Shown: positions 12,101 through 22,700 of the stretch, one piece after another
Layout: every line of letters begins with the position of its first letter
Numbering within the stretch: position 1 is the first letter of the stretch
Assembly (NCBI RefSeq): GCF_020382885.2
Contig: NC_058508.1
Coordinates: 3,340,055-3,404,054, forward strand
Length of the DNA stretch: 64,000 nucleotides
From: Scatophagus argus
Lineage: Eukaryota > Chordata > Actinopteri > Scatophagidae
Direction: 5' to 3'
Notes under the pieces: model-generated
The model's input: only the letters and a program-made list of their open reading frames with translations
Database searches by the model: none
What the model was told of the DNA's origin: nothing
Program-made: the position numbers and the translations under genes

Positions 12101-14088
12101 TGGAAAAAAATCCAAAACACTCTCTGTGTGGCTGCAAAGGTGGGATGTGAGGCCTAATTTGTTCTAACCCACAGCAATTCTGTTAGAAGTCCAACTTCAA
12201 CTTTCCAAAACCATGATATATTCCAGGCTGAACTGTAGAGGAATGTGAATAAACCGGAGAATATTTCTTGAGATGAGTTGGACAGGCAATTAAAAAAAAA
12301 AAAAAAAAGTTCTCAAATTCTGCAAACATTTGAGTTCAGCTGTTTTTCAACTGCTTGGTTGGGTTGAGTCTCAAAGCATTTCAGTTCAGTCGTGGTGTCT
12401 GAATGTTAACGTCTGACTTTCAATTGAAATACGAAATGAAATACCTTGTGTCGTGGAGCGTGCACTTCCTGTGCTGACGGAAACAGGATGTGCTTACGGC
12501 GACTGAGAGTGGAGCAGCCCCACTTGACAGATGAACTCATTTGTGCTTTACTGTGTGGCCCTGCACAAGGCTGAAAACAAAAAAAAAAAATCCTGAATGA
12601 TTGATGCTTAGATGTTTATCAAATGTGTTTCTAAGAGGCCACAAAGCAGCACGGAGCATATAAATGTGTTTCCTGGAGCCAGCCAAGAGGAATGTATTCT
12701 AATCTGTCACTTAAGTCTAATTTAAAAAAGAAACAATAAACAAAACAAAAACACCTTAGTACACAAATCCACCAGTCCTGCATTGAAAATATCACTGAAG
12801 TTGAAGTACAGTAGTAATTTCAGAAAAAAAGTACTTTCCGTGCAGTCTATCTTGACTACTAACTATATTAGTTAGATAAATATAGTGGAGTAATGACTAT
12901 AGTATTCATCTATAAATCGGAGCAGAACGGAACCATGTAAGTAAAATTTGAGTATCACAAAATTGCACTTGAATAAATGTATTTATTATTTTTCCACCAC
13001 AGCCTGAAATGTGAGTCAGAGCCGTTGCACGTCGATTCATTTTACGGACACTTTCAGTAAAGAACTAAAAGAGTTTCCAACAGTTGAAAAGTTGCAAAAA
13101 TCTCAAAACAAAAAAACAACTAAATACTTCACTGACCAAACTCTTTCATTTGTTACCAGCTGCTGCTGCTGCTGCTGCATAGGAAGGCAAGCATTTCACT
13201 TTTAAATCACTGTTTACTTGAGATTTGGTCGCTGAGCAAGTTTGTAGAGCTGAGGTTTCATTTGGAACTTCGAGGCCTTTTTAAAACAAACGGAAAAATC
13301 ACAGATGAAGACTTTTCATGGAAGTCTGAGCACTGTGGTCCAGAGGAGATGCTCGGTTTTCCAAAGCAAGCTAAGAACAAGAACTCACATCACATCAATC
13401 CAGCCAAACAGTTCCGGTTGGATAGACACAATTAGCCCATGTGGACAACATCAAAACTAATTGAAAATGAATTCAGAAGCAAAATGTGACTTTTATTAAA
13501 GGTGAAAGATCCAGTACATAAACAGCAACATTACAACGTAAAAATGAGTCAAACACATGTTTGTTATGAGCCAGTAGGAATATGAAACTTCATTATCAAC
13601 AGCTTTTGTGATAATTAGAATGTTAAACCGGATGGTTTTTTTGGGGGGGGGTTGTTATGCAGAACACACCCACGAGCTTTGAGAAATGAATCAAAACAAG
13701 CGAGGTGAAAGAAAAGTGAAGCTACAATCCGACATTTGTGCAGTGAATTGACTGTCAGCTGTGGATGCAGAGAGGAACTGAATGAACTGCTTCGATTCGA
13801 CGTTACTACAAATCTTAAATATCCCTGCTGTGTGTGTTATTTTTGTTTTCTTTTTTTCTTTGTTGCTTTTGTTTCCTTCTTCTTCTTCAGGCTTCGTTAC
13901 TAATGTTCGTTTGCACATTTTCAATGCGGTTCGTTTAACGAAGATGAGGATTCCCTCGTGCAGCCTGAGTCCCAGTCAAACTGCGTGCTTTCATTACGGC
14001 CGCTTAGGACTGGACGGACGAATTCAAATAATATATTTCAGGGAGTTTTAACCATTTGTGAATCGGACTCACCGACCACTGGCTCCAT
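9190..14088 (-). CDS. Predicted small multi-exon gene, product not recognised
   Basis: The product is not recognised. Six minus-strand blocks can be joined: 14073-14088 (MEPVV), 12445-12502, 10882-10960, 10403-10479, 10287-10328 and 9190-9229, giving about 103 aa. The 12445-12502 to 10882-10960 to 10479 joins keep phase and use good GT and AG sites. The product includes a cysteine pair (CDGCG), a Lys/Glu stretch, the segment SLTFFKHQDELAEMSFRQER and an acidic tail GGGSEETVD before two adjacent stop codons. The 10403 junction needs a GC donor (GCAGGT). With the ordinary GT donor four bases further on, the next blocks fall out of frame. An alternative first exon with ATG lies at 17643-17736 and also ends in the right phase. 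The FFKxQxELAExSxRQER pattern loosely recalls C-terminal helices of Myb/SANT-like proteins, but this is only a guess. Block 10033-10101 is exon-like but does not fit the phase. Confidence 0.38.
9936..10006. repeat. Imperfect inverted repeat (20-bp arms, 31-base loop)
   Basis: ATCACATGATCTTCATCAGC at 9936-9955 and GCTGATGAAGGTCATGTGAT at 9987-10006 are reverse complements with one mismatch. Confidence 0.85.
12775..13005. repeat. Fragment of the dispersed 'AAGTAAAAGTAC' teleost repeat
   Basis: The segment includes GAAGTTGAAGTACAGTAGTA and ends with TTGAATAAATGTATTTATTA and TTTTTCCACCACAGCC, the typical right end (TTCCACCACTG) of the family described at 7838-8465. Confidence 0.5.
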
Positions 14089-14159
14089 CAAAACAGTAGT
14101 CCAATATCCCTCATGTGGCGGACAGCGAGAAGACCTGTGCTGCTTTTACAAAGCACACA

Positions 14160-14164
<5 letters not shown>

Positions 14165-14196
<32 letters not shown>

Positions 14197-14198
14197 GG

Positions 14199-14241
<43 letters not shown>
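14165..14241. repeat. Compound (GA)n-(GT)n microsatellite
   Basis: About 14 GA units followed, after a GGAGGGAGG bridge, by about 19 GT units and a G run. Long frames across it are repeat translations. Confidence 0.92.
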
Positions 14242-14243
<2 letters not shown>

Positions 14244-14849
14244 TGGGGGGGTCTCTCACAGGACCAAGAAACAAAAAAACAAACCCCACCATGACAGGAG
14301 AAAATGTCGACTTTTGTGCTTTAATTGTTCCCTCGTAGCAATGATAAGCGATAAGCGGAATCGTCAGCTCCAAATGGAAAAAGAAACGAACATTTGACTT
14401 ATTTGGCTGCTAAAAAAAAGAAGTGTCCGTTTTTTTCCCCCTGTGGCCTGCATTCAGTTTTAAAACGTGCAGGTTGTGAACGATAGCTTAGAAACGCTTC
14501 GATTTTGAAAAAAAGAAAAGATAAGAAAAAGCGGAAGAAGTGCAAACATATCCTTAAGATTATTATCCTAAAAGCTAAGACGAAATAGTCAACTTCCTGC
14601 CTATTCTTTAATATATTCATATAACATAGTATCGACGAATTAACTTGCTAAAAGCATTTTTTGTTTGTTTTATTTTCCATTAACAGGCCTATTTTTTAGT
14701 TATTTTCTATTAGTTCGTTTATCGTTCAAATCGTATTTTAAACTCCCTTTAGCTTTTGTTAATGATGCCTGAAATGACTTAAGCTGTTTATTCAATGCGG
14801 TTAGACGAGGACTGCAAAGTAAAAAAAGCTTACAGTAAATAAATCTAAA

Positions 14850-15720
14850 TGCTCCTTCTCCCTTCCAGTTCGGGTCACTGCTGCCACCAAGCGGCCGAGG
14901 CGCGCAACTGCGACCGGGCCTGCGGGGCGCTGTGGGCGTGGCGGCCGGGGCCTTGAGCTGGGAGGCCTGCTCAGGCACAACAATAATTATTCAGTCGTAA
15001 CAAAATATCGTAATAAAATATAGGCTGACCTTTGTTTTCATATTTTCTTATCATGTATTAATTTATATTAAATCTTATTATGCCAGAAACTGATTTTGAA
15101 ACATCATCCTCGGTTTTCATGTCTCTCCTCGTTACTATCTACATTACGTTATCAAAATGAATCTGACCGAAACGCTATTTTTTTTTTGCTCAAAATAATT
15201 CACTTCTATAGTATAGATATTTGTCGATTTAACGTGTGCTCTATTGGTAACCGAAAGGTATTTTTGTTTTGACAAATGTAACGTTTCCGGTTGGTCACAC
15301 CATTGACACAGCTGTTACTAATAAACGCGCTGAGTATGTGGATCATTAGCCGACATAAATCATTTATAGTATTTGTTGTTTATTGCTGGTAGCCTTAGCG
15401 GCCGGTTTTGAATCACCGGGGCTGGATGAGCAGAGGCCCTGAAACGCCAAAACCGAGCCTGGCTATCGAAAAGGTGAATGATTTCTTATCAATAACCAGC
15501 GTCGATATCGAACAATCGTTCCGTCCGCCGACAAGTCGATATTAATTCACCGCGATCCGCACCCGAGTCTCGCGCGGCAGAATACTTCAAAGCCTTTAAT
15601 CGGCCCGACAAAGGCGCGCGGGTCGGCTCATTCACTTCTTCAAGAGCTCAATTCCATCGCGCGTCCCCGCCACGTGCACGCAGTTTAATGGAACGTATTG
15701 ACATCGTGGAACTAAACTGA
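14850..15720. promoter_or_regulatory. GC/CpG-rich block, candidate bidirectional promoter
   Basis: Two CpG-dense patches (about 14880-14970 and 15400-15700) stand out from A/T-rich surroundings. The second holds GCGCGCGGGTCGG-like sequence, a CACGTG E-box near 15671 and a short plus-strand ATG frame followed by a donor (15426-15473). The block lies about 0.8-1.6 kb upstream of the first block of the unnamed minus-strand gene, so it is a reasonable promoter for it. The interval 15720-16480 shows nothing recognisable. Confidence 0.4.
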
Positions 15721-16489
15721 CGACACCTGTCGCCTTTAGGATGACGCAAAACATTTGTCATGTCGTTTAATAATCACTGAACGTCAAACAAGAATAACAC
15801 CAACCAATACCAGTTGAACATTTAGTCCAGTCTGTGATCTAAACACCCGGTTTAAGTTAACTTAAAATGAATACAGTAATTAAAAATAAACTTAACTGTG
15901 TTTTTCCTCATCAGAGCGGAAATGGGTTAATATCATGAAAGCTCGGTACATTTCTCACGCAGACAACAAGATGTCGAACGACTTGCACCACCCAACCCTA
16001 TCATTTAATGAAACCCATTAGATTTAAGTCTGTTTTTGACTAAACCTGACTGAAAACCCTTCCAGTCACTCAGGAAAAGCCTGCCATTTCTCTCTCTCTT
16101 CTTTAGAAGTACCGGGAGGGAGTTGATATTATTGATTAACGCAGGGACGATTTTGTCATCCAGTAAACAGACAAAGCACAGAAGGGGATGTGTGGTGAAT
16201 GTTTGTATCATTTATACCTTGATGAAACTTAATGAGCAAAGTTTAAAAGTATCTTGACGGATTTGAGAGCGGTGAGCTCAGCTACAGATGGTCAGAATCA
16301 CGTGGGGGAGCCGGAGGAAACACAAAGTGGACAAAATGAAGCTTTTCGGCCACCAGATTTAACAGCATGTCTGGATCCATATGAAACCTGACTAAGCTTC
16401 AGCAGGTTTGTAAAGACAAAAAGAAGAAGAGGAGAAACTGCTGCTAAAGGTTCATCTGTTAAATACCAACTTGAATTGGGTGAATACAC

Positions 16490-16753
16490 GTACTTACTTT
16501 GATGACATCGCATTCTCAATACACAGACAGCTTTGCAGCATTAACTGCTTCCACCCTTCTGTGCAGACTTTCCACACGGGTTCTTCCACGCCAGCCTCAT
16601 CCAGTCATGTCTTTATGGACTTCCCCAAACTGTTGCCACAAAGTTGGAAGCATATCATTGTCCAAGATGCTGAGACATTAAGATTTCCCTTCACTGGAAG
16701 TGAAGAGCCAAAAAAACACAATCCCATCCCAATACTTTTGTCTATATAGTGTA
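16490..16753 (-). mobile_element. Tc1/mariner-like element remnant (internally deleted)
   Basis: The right end reads CAATACTTTTGTCTATATAG followed by TGTA, a terminal repeat shared with the elements at 42246-42630 and 55323-55789. Internal sequence (CATTCTCAATACACAGACAG, then CTTTGCAGC) is nearly the same as in the 42.3 kb copy. The minus-strand translation is a decayed Tc1-type transposase C-terminal region with a segment missing. The left terminal repeat is not recognisable, so the copy is truncated or strongly diverged. Confidence 0.75.
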
Positions 16754-17049
16754 CTTATTCCTTTAGTGTCTTCTTTCAATTACATAAATGAACATATCAC
16801 CCCCTGGTGGCTATTTACAAATTCTTCAGCAGTGGCCAGTAAACATAAAATCATATTACACATGGGGTCAGATTAACTTAAGTCAGTTTTGGTTGTCGCT
16901 TACTATCAGATAACTAATCAGAAGCAGTAATACACACTGCATGTACCGATAACTGCTTTTTGCCTAGTTAGAGTTCAAAGCCAACATATCCTCAATGTAA
17001 TGGTGACTTGTAGCAATTCTGCTTCTACATGAATACAGTTGACTTCTCC

Positions 17050-17560
17050 CTGTAGTCAAAATGTGGATAATATCAATATTCGAAAAAATATCTGCAACAG
17101 CGTTTTGAGTTATTTTGAGCGTCTTTCCATTTTCTGCCATTTTATACTTTTGCTTTATCACATTTCATTGAAAATTACTGTACTTTTTACACCACATTTG
17201 CTTGACTGTACTCTGCAGATTTAATTAAGTAATACAATATATAATCAGTAAATAATGTAACATTAATTTAAATTTCTTTTGGACACCCAAGTGGAAACTC
17301 AGCCACCTTTATGAACTTCAGCATTAAACTGGTGACCACATTAATGCATCAGTAATACTAATGACATAGGTCTATGTTGTTCTAGAATGTTCAACTCTAC
17401 AAGTTGTTTTGCATTTGGTACTTTTAGTTAAGTAAAAAAGTCTGACGTGTTCTTATCACAGGGGTACTTCTACACTGTGGTATTATCTATTGTAGCAACA
17501 TTACTTATGTACAAGATCTGAGCACGTCTCCTCTACACACTGAATTTGTTTTGAAAGATG
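17050..17560. repeat. Degenerate dispersed teleost repeat
   Basis: Runs such as ATTACTGTACTTTTTACACC and TTTGGTACTTTTAGTTAAGT match, in order, the reverse orientation of the family at 7838-8465. The copy is old and rearranged. Confidence 0.4.
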
Positions 17561-17924
17561 AATTAACATTTGATAATCGACACCACTAGTGAAAACTAAA
17601 TCGCTACCGAGTAAACATTACAAGGTCTTACCAAACACTCACTTGATCGGGTGCTGCTGTCCACATCACACAGTCTTTGATCGACAGATGAAGTTTGCTC
17701 ACAACTGCAGGAATTTGGACTTTTTCTTCCCCCCATTATGTGACCTTGGAAACAGAAGCTGACAAGTTGTTTAGCTCAAGATAAATTCCATTTCTATGTA
17801 AAATACAAACATCTTTTCAGTTCTCAGATAACATTCACAAAAAACAGAAGAAATAAAAATAAAAATAAACTGACAGGTAGTGGCAGTCAACTCACCTTTT
17901 ACGTAAGAAAAGCACCACTGGTGG

Positions 17925-18060
17925 TGATAATAATAAAACATTTTATTTGTATAGCACTTTTCTAAATACTCAAAGACACTTTACAAGGAGAGAAAAAGCA
18001 ACAATGAAAACATGTCATGAATAAAAATAGAAACAACTTTAAAAAGAGATAATACAATGT
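17925..18060. repeat. Short dispersed repeat tail ('TTTATTTGTATAGCACTTTT')
   Basis: A GATAATAATAAAACATTTTA lead followed by TTTGTATAGCACTTTTC and ACTTTACAAGGAGAGAAAAA resembles a very common fish interspersed sequence (a retroelement tail). Class not resolved. Confidence 0.4.
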
Positions 18061-18099
18061 CAGTAGAATTGTGGGTATTTCAATGAACACCATGTTAGC

Positions 18100-19773
18100 G
18101 AGATAACAGAACTGAACTACATACTGGATCCAGAGTTAAACTGCTATTCATTAAACTGACCAAAAAAATTCACTTCATCTTTTGTGTGTGTGTGTGTGTG
18201 TATTTGGAGTTATCTGGCAAACTGTGGCTGGATGCTTATTGAAACACCCGGGCAGGTAGGTGTTACGAAATCCATCCTGGGAGCAGTGAGACACAGGCAT
18301 GACATTTTCTACAGGAAAAGCAACACTGGATGGGGCGTGTTGGAGCTGAGGTGGGGTCCAGAGCTGCGGACATACTGTATTTTTGGCCACTGTGGCTTCC
18401 AGACGCAGCCATGTTAATGGGCTCCAACATGGCCCAGTGCTGCTGCTAAGTCACTGGTGATGATGAGTGAGTCGCTGATGTAAGGCAATGTTACATCTTT
18501 ACAGTCGACACAGCTCCAGACAGAGGGAGGGAGAGACAGGAAGAGTTATACAGCACTTGTTTCAAAGTGCTTTAAGGTGAAAGGAACAAACATGTTAACA
18601 GTCAGTCTGGAACCCCCCAGGAAAACAAAAACAAAACAAAAAAAAAAACAACAAAAAAAAGGAGGTTATGTTACTAAATTTGATTCCCAGCCAACAGATT
18701 ATTAAAACTACAACAACAACAAGCCACCAGTCGGATGCAAGTTTAGAAAAAAGTGAGCTTTCAGTTGTGTGTTATAAAGAAGGTAACGGCACCAAAATGT
18801 CCTCATCGGTGGTTGTGGCTGGGGGAACACTGAGGTCCTTTTTTATTATTATTAATATTTCTTTCTTTTTTTTTTTTTTTCCCCAACAGCTTCAGTCTTC
18901 ACAACACACAGAAGCCAAACTGTACACGTCAAAACGGTCTGTAGAACAACAGTCAGCTGAGCTGTTTCCGTCGTGGTCCTTGCTGTTGATGCTCGGAGTG
19001 GAGGGGAGAGGTTCGTTTGGGCGCTGTAACGTCAGAGAGAACGGAAACGGCCTTCTGAAATAGTCATGACACCTCCTAACGCACAATATACACAATCATC
19101 TTTCTGGAGCACATTGAAGGGGTACAGTAAAAAAAAAAAAAAAAAAAAAGTTTCCCCTTCTCCTTTTCCAGAATCTTCATTCGACCAAAAAAAAAAAAAA
19201 AAAAAAAAAAAAAGTCAGGTTTTATGTTCAAAAACATATCAGGCTGAAGGGAGAATTTTGTCATGTTTAATTTGACAACTTGGCGCCCTAGAATCCCTCG
19301 TCTTTCAGGGTTTGGTACACACTCTTGATAAAAAATAGCCTTTTGTTTCATTTAACATATGGAAAGAGGGAGTTCAGGGTGGGGGGGGGGGGGGGGACAC
19401 TATTCATAATGGAAAGGATAGATAGTTCATAACTAGAGTGGGAGAGGAGAATGGGGAGACAAATTCTTAGTGAGAGGACAGACATTTTAACTTATATCCA
19501 GTACATGGCATAGATCATACATGAGGATCAAGGCAACACATTTTTTTAAACCTAACTACTCAGTAATCAATCTCAACTAGTTCTCAATGTGCCCTTCCCC
19601 GTTCCCAAACACTACGTTCCAAAGGAGGGGTGAGGCAGTGGAGGGGCGTCCCAACTCCTCCCTCCTTGATGCTGGGTCCAAAAGAGGAGGAGAGGAGGAG
19701 GAGGAGGACGTGTTGGGTTTGGGGTGGTGGTGGTGGACGTGACACGAAGGGAGGCGGCTGGTTCCCGGAGGTC
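18100..19773 (-). other. Probable 3' UTR of the zinc-finger gene, with homopolymer runs
   Basis: The stretch lies directly downstream of the zinc-finger stop codon on the minus strand and holds no other exon I can support. It contains a GT run (18183-18200), two poly-A runs (about 19129-19149 and 19186-19213) and a run of about 16-17 G near 19380. A possible polyadenylation signal, AATAAA on the minus strand, lies near 18840. The UTR limit is a guess. Confidence 0.4.
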
Positions 19774-22700
19774 TCATTGATTGTAGAGGGTACGCTGCTC
19801 CCAGGGCATGGCCTGGATGGTGCGTGGCACGGGGGAAGGCTTGAGCGTGGGCGCTCCGTTCGGATGGAGGGAGTGGCCGATGGGGTTGATGGTGGTGAGG
19901 GGCCGCTGGGGGGCCAGAGAGAAAGTGTCCTGGTGCTTCGGCTGCAGAGGGACAAGAGGCAGACAGAAAAACACAGTGACATTATGTTAGAAAGGAGGAA
20001 AGGTTAAGAGGAAAATAGAGGAAAAATACAACAATGATGACGAGGAGAAAGAAGGGATGGAGAAAAGCAAGAGTAAAACGTGACACACTAGTGAAGTTCA
20101 GATGGAGGAGCAAAAGGAGAGTCACAATGAACATGGAGAGCAGGGCTGCACATATCTGAGCAGCTTTGTCTCTTTTCTGTTGCCGTAAGGACTCAGATCT
20201 TTCATGTTCGGCAGGTTGACGCAAGAGAAACTAACTAACGCAGTAACTGTCAGATGTACTTTCTTACTGATATTACTAAATTAACTTAAAATTACAGTAA
20301 GTAAGGCAGTAATGTTGTGTTTAGAGAATACTGGTTTAATACAACATCTTAGATCAAATGAGGAAAAGAAAAGAACATGAGCAGTGAGGTGATCACACAG
20401 GTTTACTGGCCGGCTCCCACCATTTACCATTTTCATCCTCTCTCTTTACGGCCTTCTTTTAGTGTCTTTTATTCCGTGGTGACGTAAGCACAACACAGCT
20501 GCTATTCAGCATGGTGGAATTATATATTCAATTATAAGAAGTATAATTGACAGCCTACACAAACAAAAAAAAAATACTTTCATAATAAAAGAAATTGTTA
20601 AACTTTACAATTTCCTCTCAAAATAAAGCACCTGGAAAGAGCTACAAATAACAATTAACTGAAAATGAGCTGTACACTTACTGGACTGGACTTACTTTAC
20701 TTTACCAAACAAAACTGGTGCAACAGATTTATATGACAGAATTAATGTCAGTTACTTTAATCATTTTACAGTATGTTTATAGGCTGAGGTAATTTATCAG
20801 ATTTCTAAAGCCCTTGTTCTCAACTATGGAGATCATCTGATGATGATCATCCAGGGCCATGAATTGCATAATTTTCCTTGTAATTGCTTTGGTCTTTTCA
20901 CTGCTCATACCAAGGAAAGAAAGGAGAGGCTGCTGGCTTGTGTTCAGCACTGAGCTCTGGCTTGCTTAGCTTTAGCCACTTTTCCTTCACTAGCTTCATC
21001 AAACTGGCCATGTTCAGCTGGGCGATGGTGTTTTCAATCGGTGGATCTCTATTAAGATTACATTTTAATAAACCAGATCCGACCTTTCAGATTTCTGTTG
21101 TTTTTTGTTTTTATTTAATTTTATTTGAAGATAACTTATCTTTAGCCTAATTTTAGGTTCTTCTTATGCTTTTAAATGTATCTGTAACGCAGGATATTCT
21201 CAGTATGGCAACTCGATAATGAATTGTACATTCAACGAGGAAGTCGACATTAAATTACTAGATTCTTGTTGATGTGTTTCCCACATTACACACAGTGTGT
21301 AACTTCACATAAAGTGACTAATTTATCAGTATAAAGACCGTGACGATGACTGTCGAACATCAGACTTTCATTTCAATACTTTGTGGACCTGCAGACTCTA
21401 AGACGAAGATTTAAAGAATTCAATTCACATACTAAACTTAATGCACTCTTGACTGTTTACCCAGAGAGGACATCATGAATGAACTCTTTCAGTAAAGACA
21501 GTTTAAAATGAAATGTGATCCATGTACAGCATGGAATGATTAGTGTCAAAGTGTGAAAGGAAAAATTAAGTTAGCAGCTCAGCCCCAGGTTAGTAGTGAC
21601 CTATCACCAGAGAGGATCCACAGTTCAGAGCCAGGTTTATTAAAAAAAAAAAAAAAACAACCTCATCATGCGGATTTTAGTCTGCTGGGCACCGTGAGCA
21701 ACCGTGACAACAAAGGTTCAGCCTCCAACTACTCTAAAAGCCACTTATCATTCCTTGCGAATCTATTGGGTGCCACCATCAGCAGGCAGATAGTGCTACC
21801 AATGCTAATAAGGCCTGAATTGTTTTTAGTATCAGGGTATGAGCCAGACTGGTGGTCAAACAGTTTAACTGTGACAATGTCAAATACTTCTTCAGTATCC
21901 TACTGAATATTTGACCTGAAACCTCCCATTTATTGAAATATTTGGTTTAGTTAGTGGCAACTAAATTTCTTTGACTTGACCAAATTGATTAACTGTGACA
22001 GCTCCAGTCTAGTGATGCTTCATTCTGGTTGCTGAGCTTATATTAGCAATAGTTACAGACTCCAACACATACAAAAAAAAAATATATATTTTTTTTTTTT
22101 AAAAAAAAAGGCTAACACAACCAAACCTATGAGACTGTGAGCGTGCAAAACATTTCTGTACATTCTGGATTGTCTTTGGTTACAAAAACAAGCTCTTCTT
22201 CCCCCCTTGTCGGCTGAGCGTGAGGAGTTTCAACCTTCGCACTTTCAGACTGACGAATTCATCAACTGAAATGATACAATTTTCAGATATTGATGTGATG
22301 TGCTTAAAGGGAATGGATTCCAAATATTGTCTGCTATATACTAACATAACAGCTTTTCTTAGTTACTACTGAAGGCTGGAAAATGACGTCGGCTCACACT
22401 GCAGCGTCTATGCAGCTGGACATTTTTACTCGCCAACCTCATAAGAATCTATTTCCCTGATGTTGTGCAAAATTCATTTTTATCAGTGTCCCAAAATATT
22501 TTAAATGAAAAGAGCAGACTAAAACCCAATGAAGAGAGCTAAAACCGTGCCCACCGGGTGTCTCTGCACACAGCTCTACGTCTCTTTATCTTATCCCACG
22601 TCTAAAAACCGCCAAGAGGAGACCAGACGCGAGCTGTGAGCTGAGGCTCCCAGTGGACACACTCAGATATTAGTCCCTCTCTCCTGATGTTAGTAGCCAG

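Noticed and set aside
14113-14397. Frames with Arg-Glu and Cys-Val repeats
   Set aside because: They are translations of the GA/GT microsatellite.
17643-17736. Minus-strand ATG block MGGRKSPNSCSCEQ... ending in a GTGAGT donor, as the definite first exon of the unnamed gene
   Set aside because: It fits the phase of the next block, but the CpG-rich region lies downstream of it (14.8-15.7 kb) and another ATG at 14088 also fits. Kept only as an alternative.
19066-19351. Lys-rich and Phe-rich frames
   Set aside because: They are produced by two poly-A runs in the probable 3' UTR.
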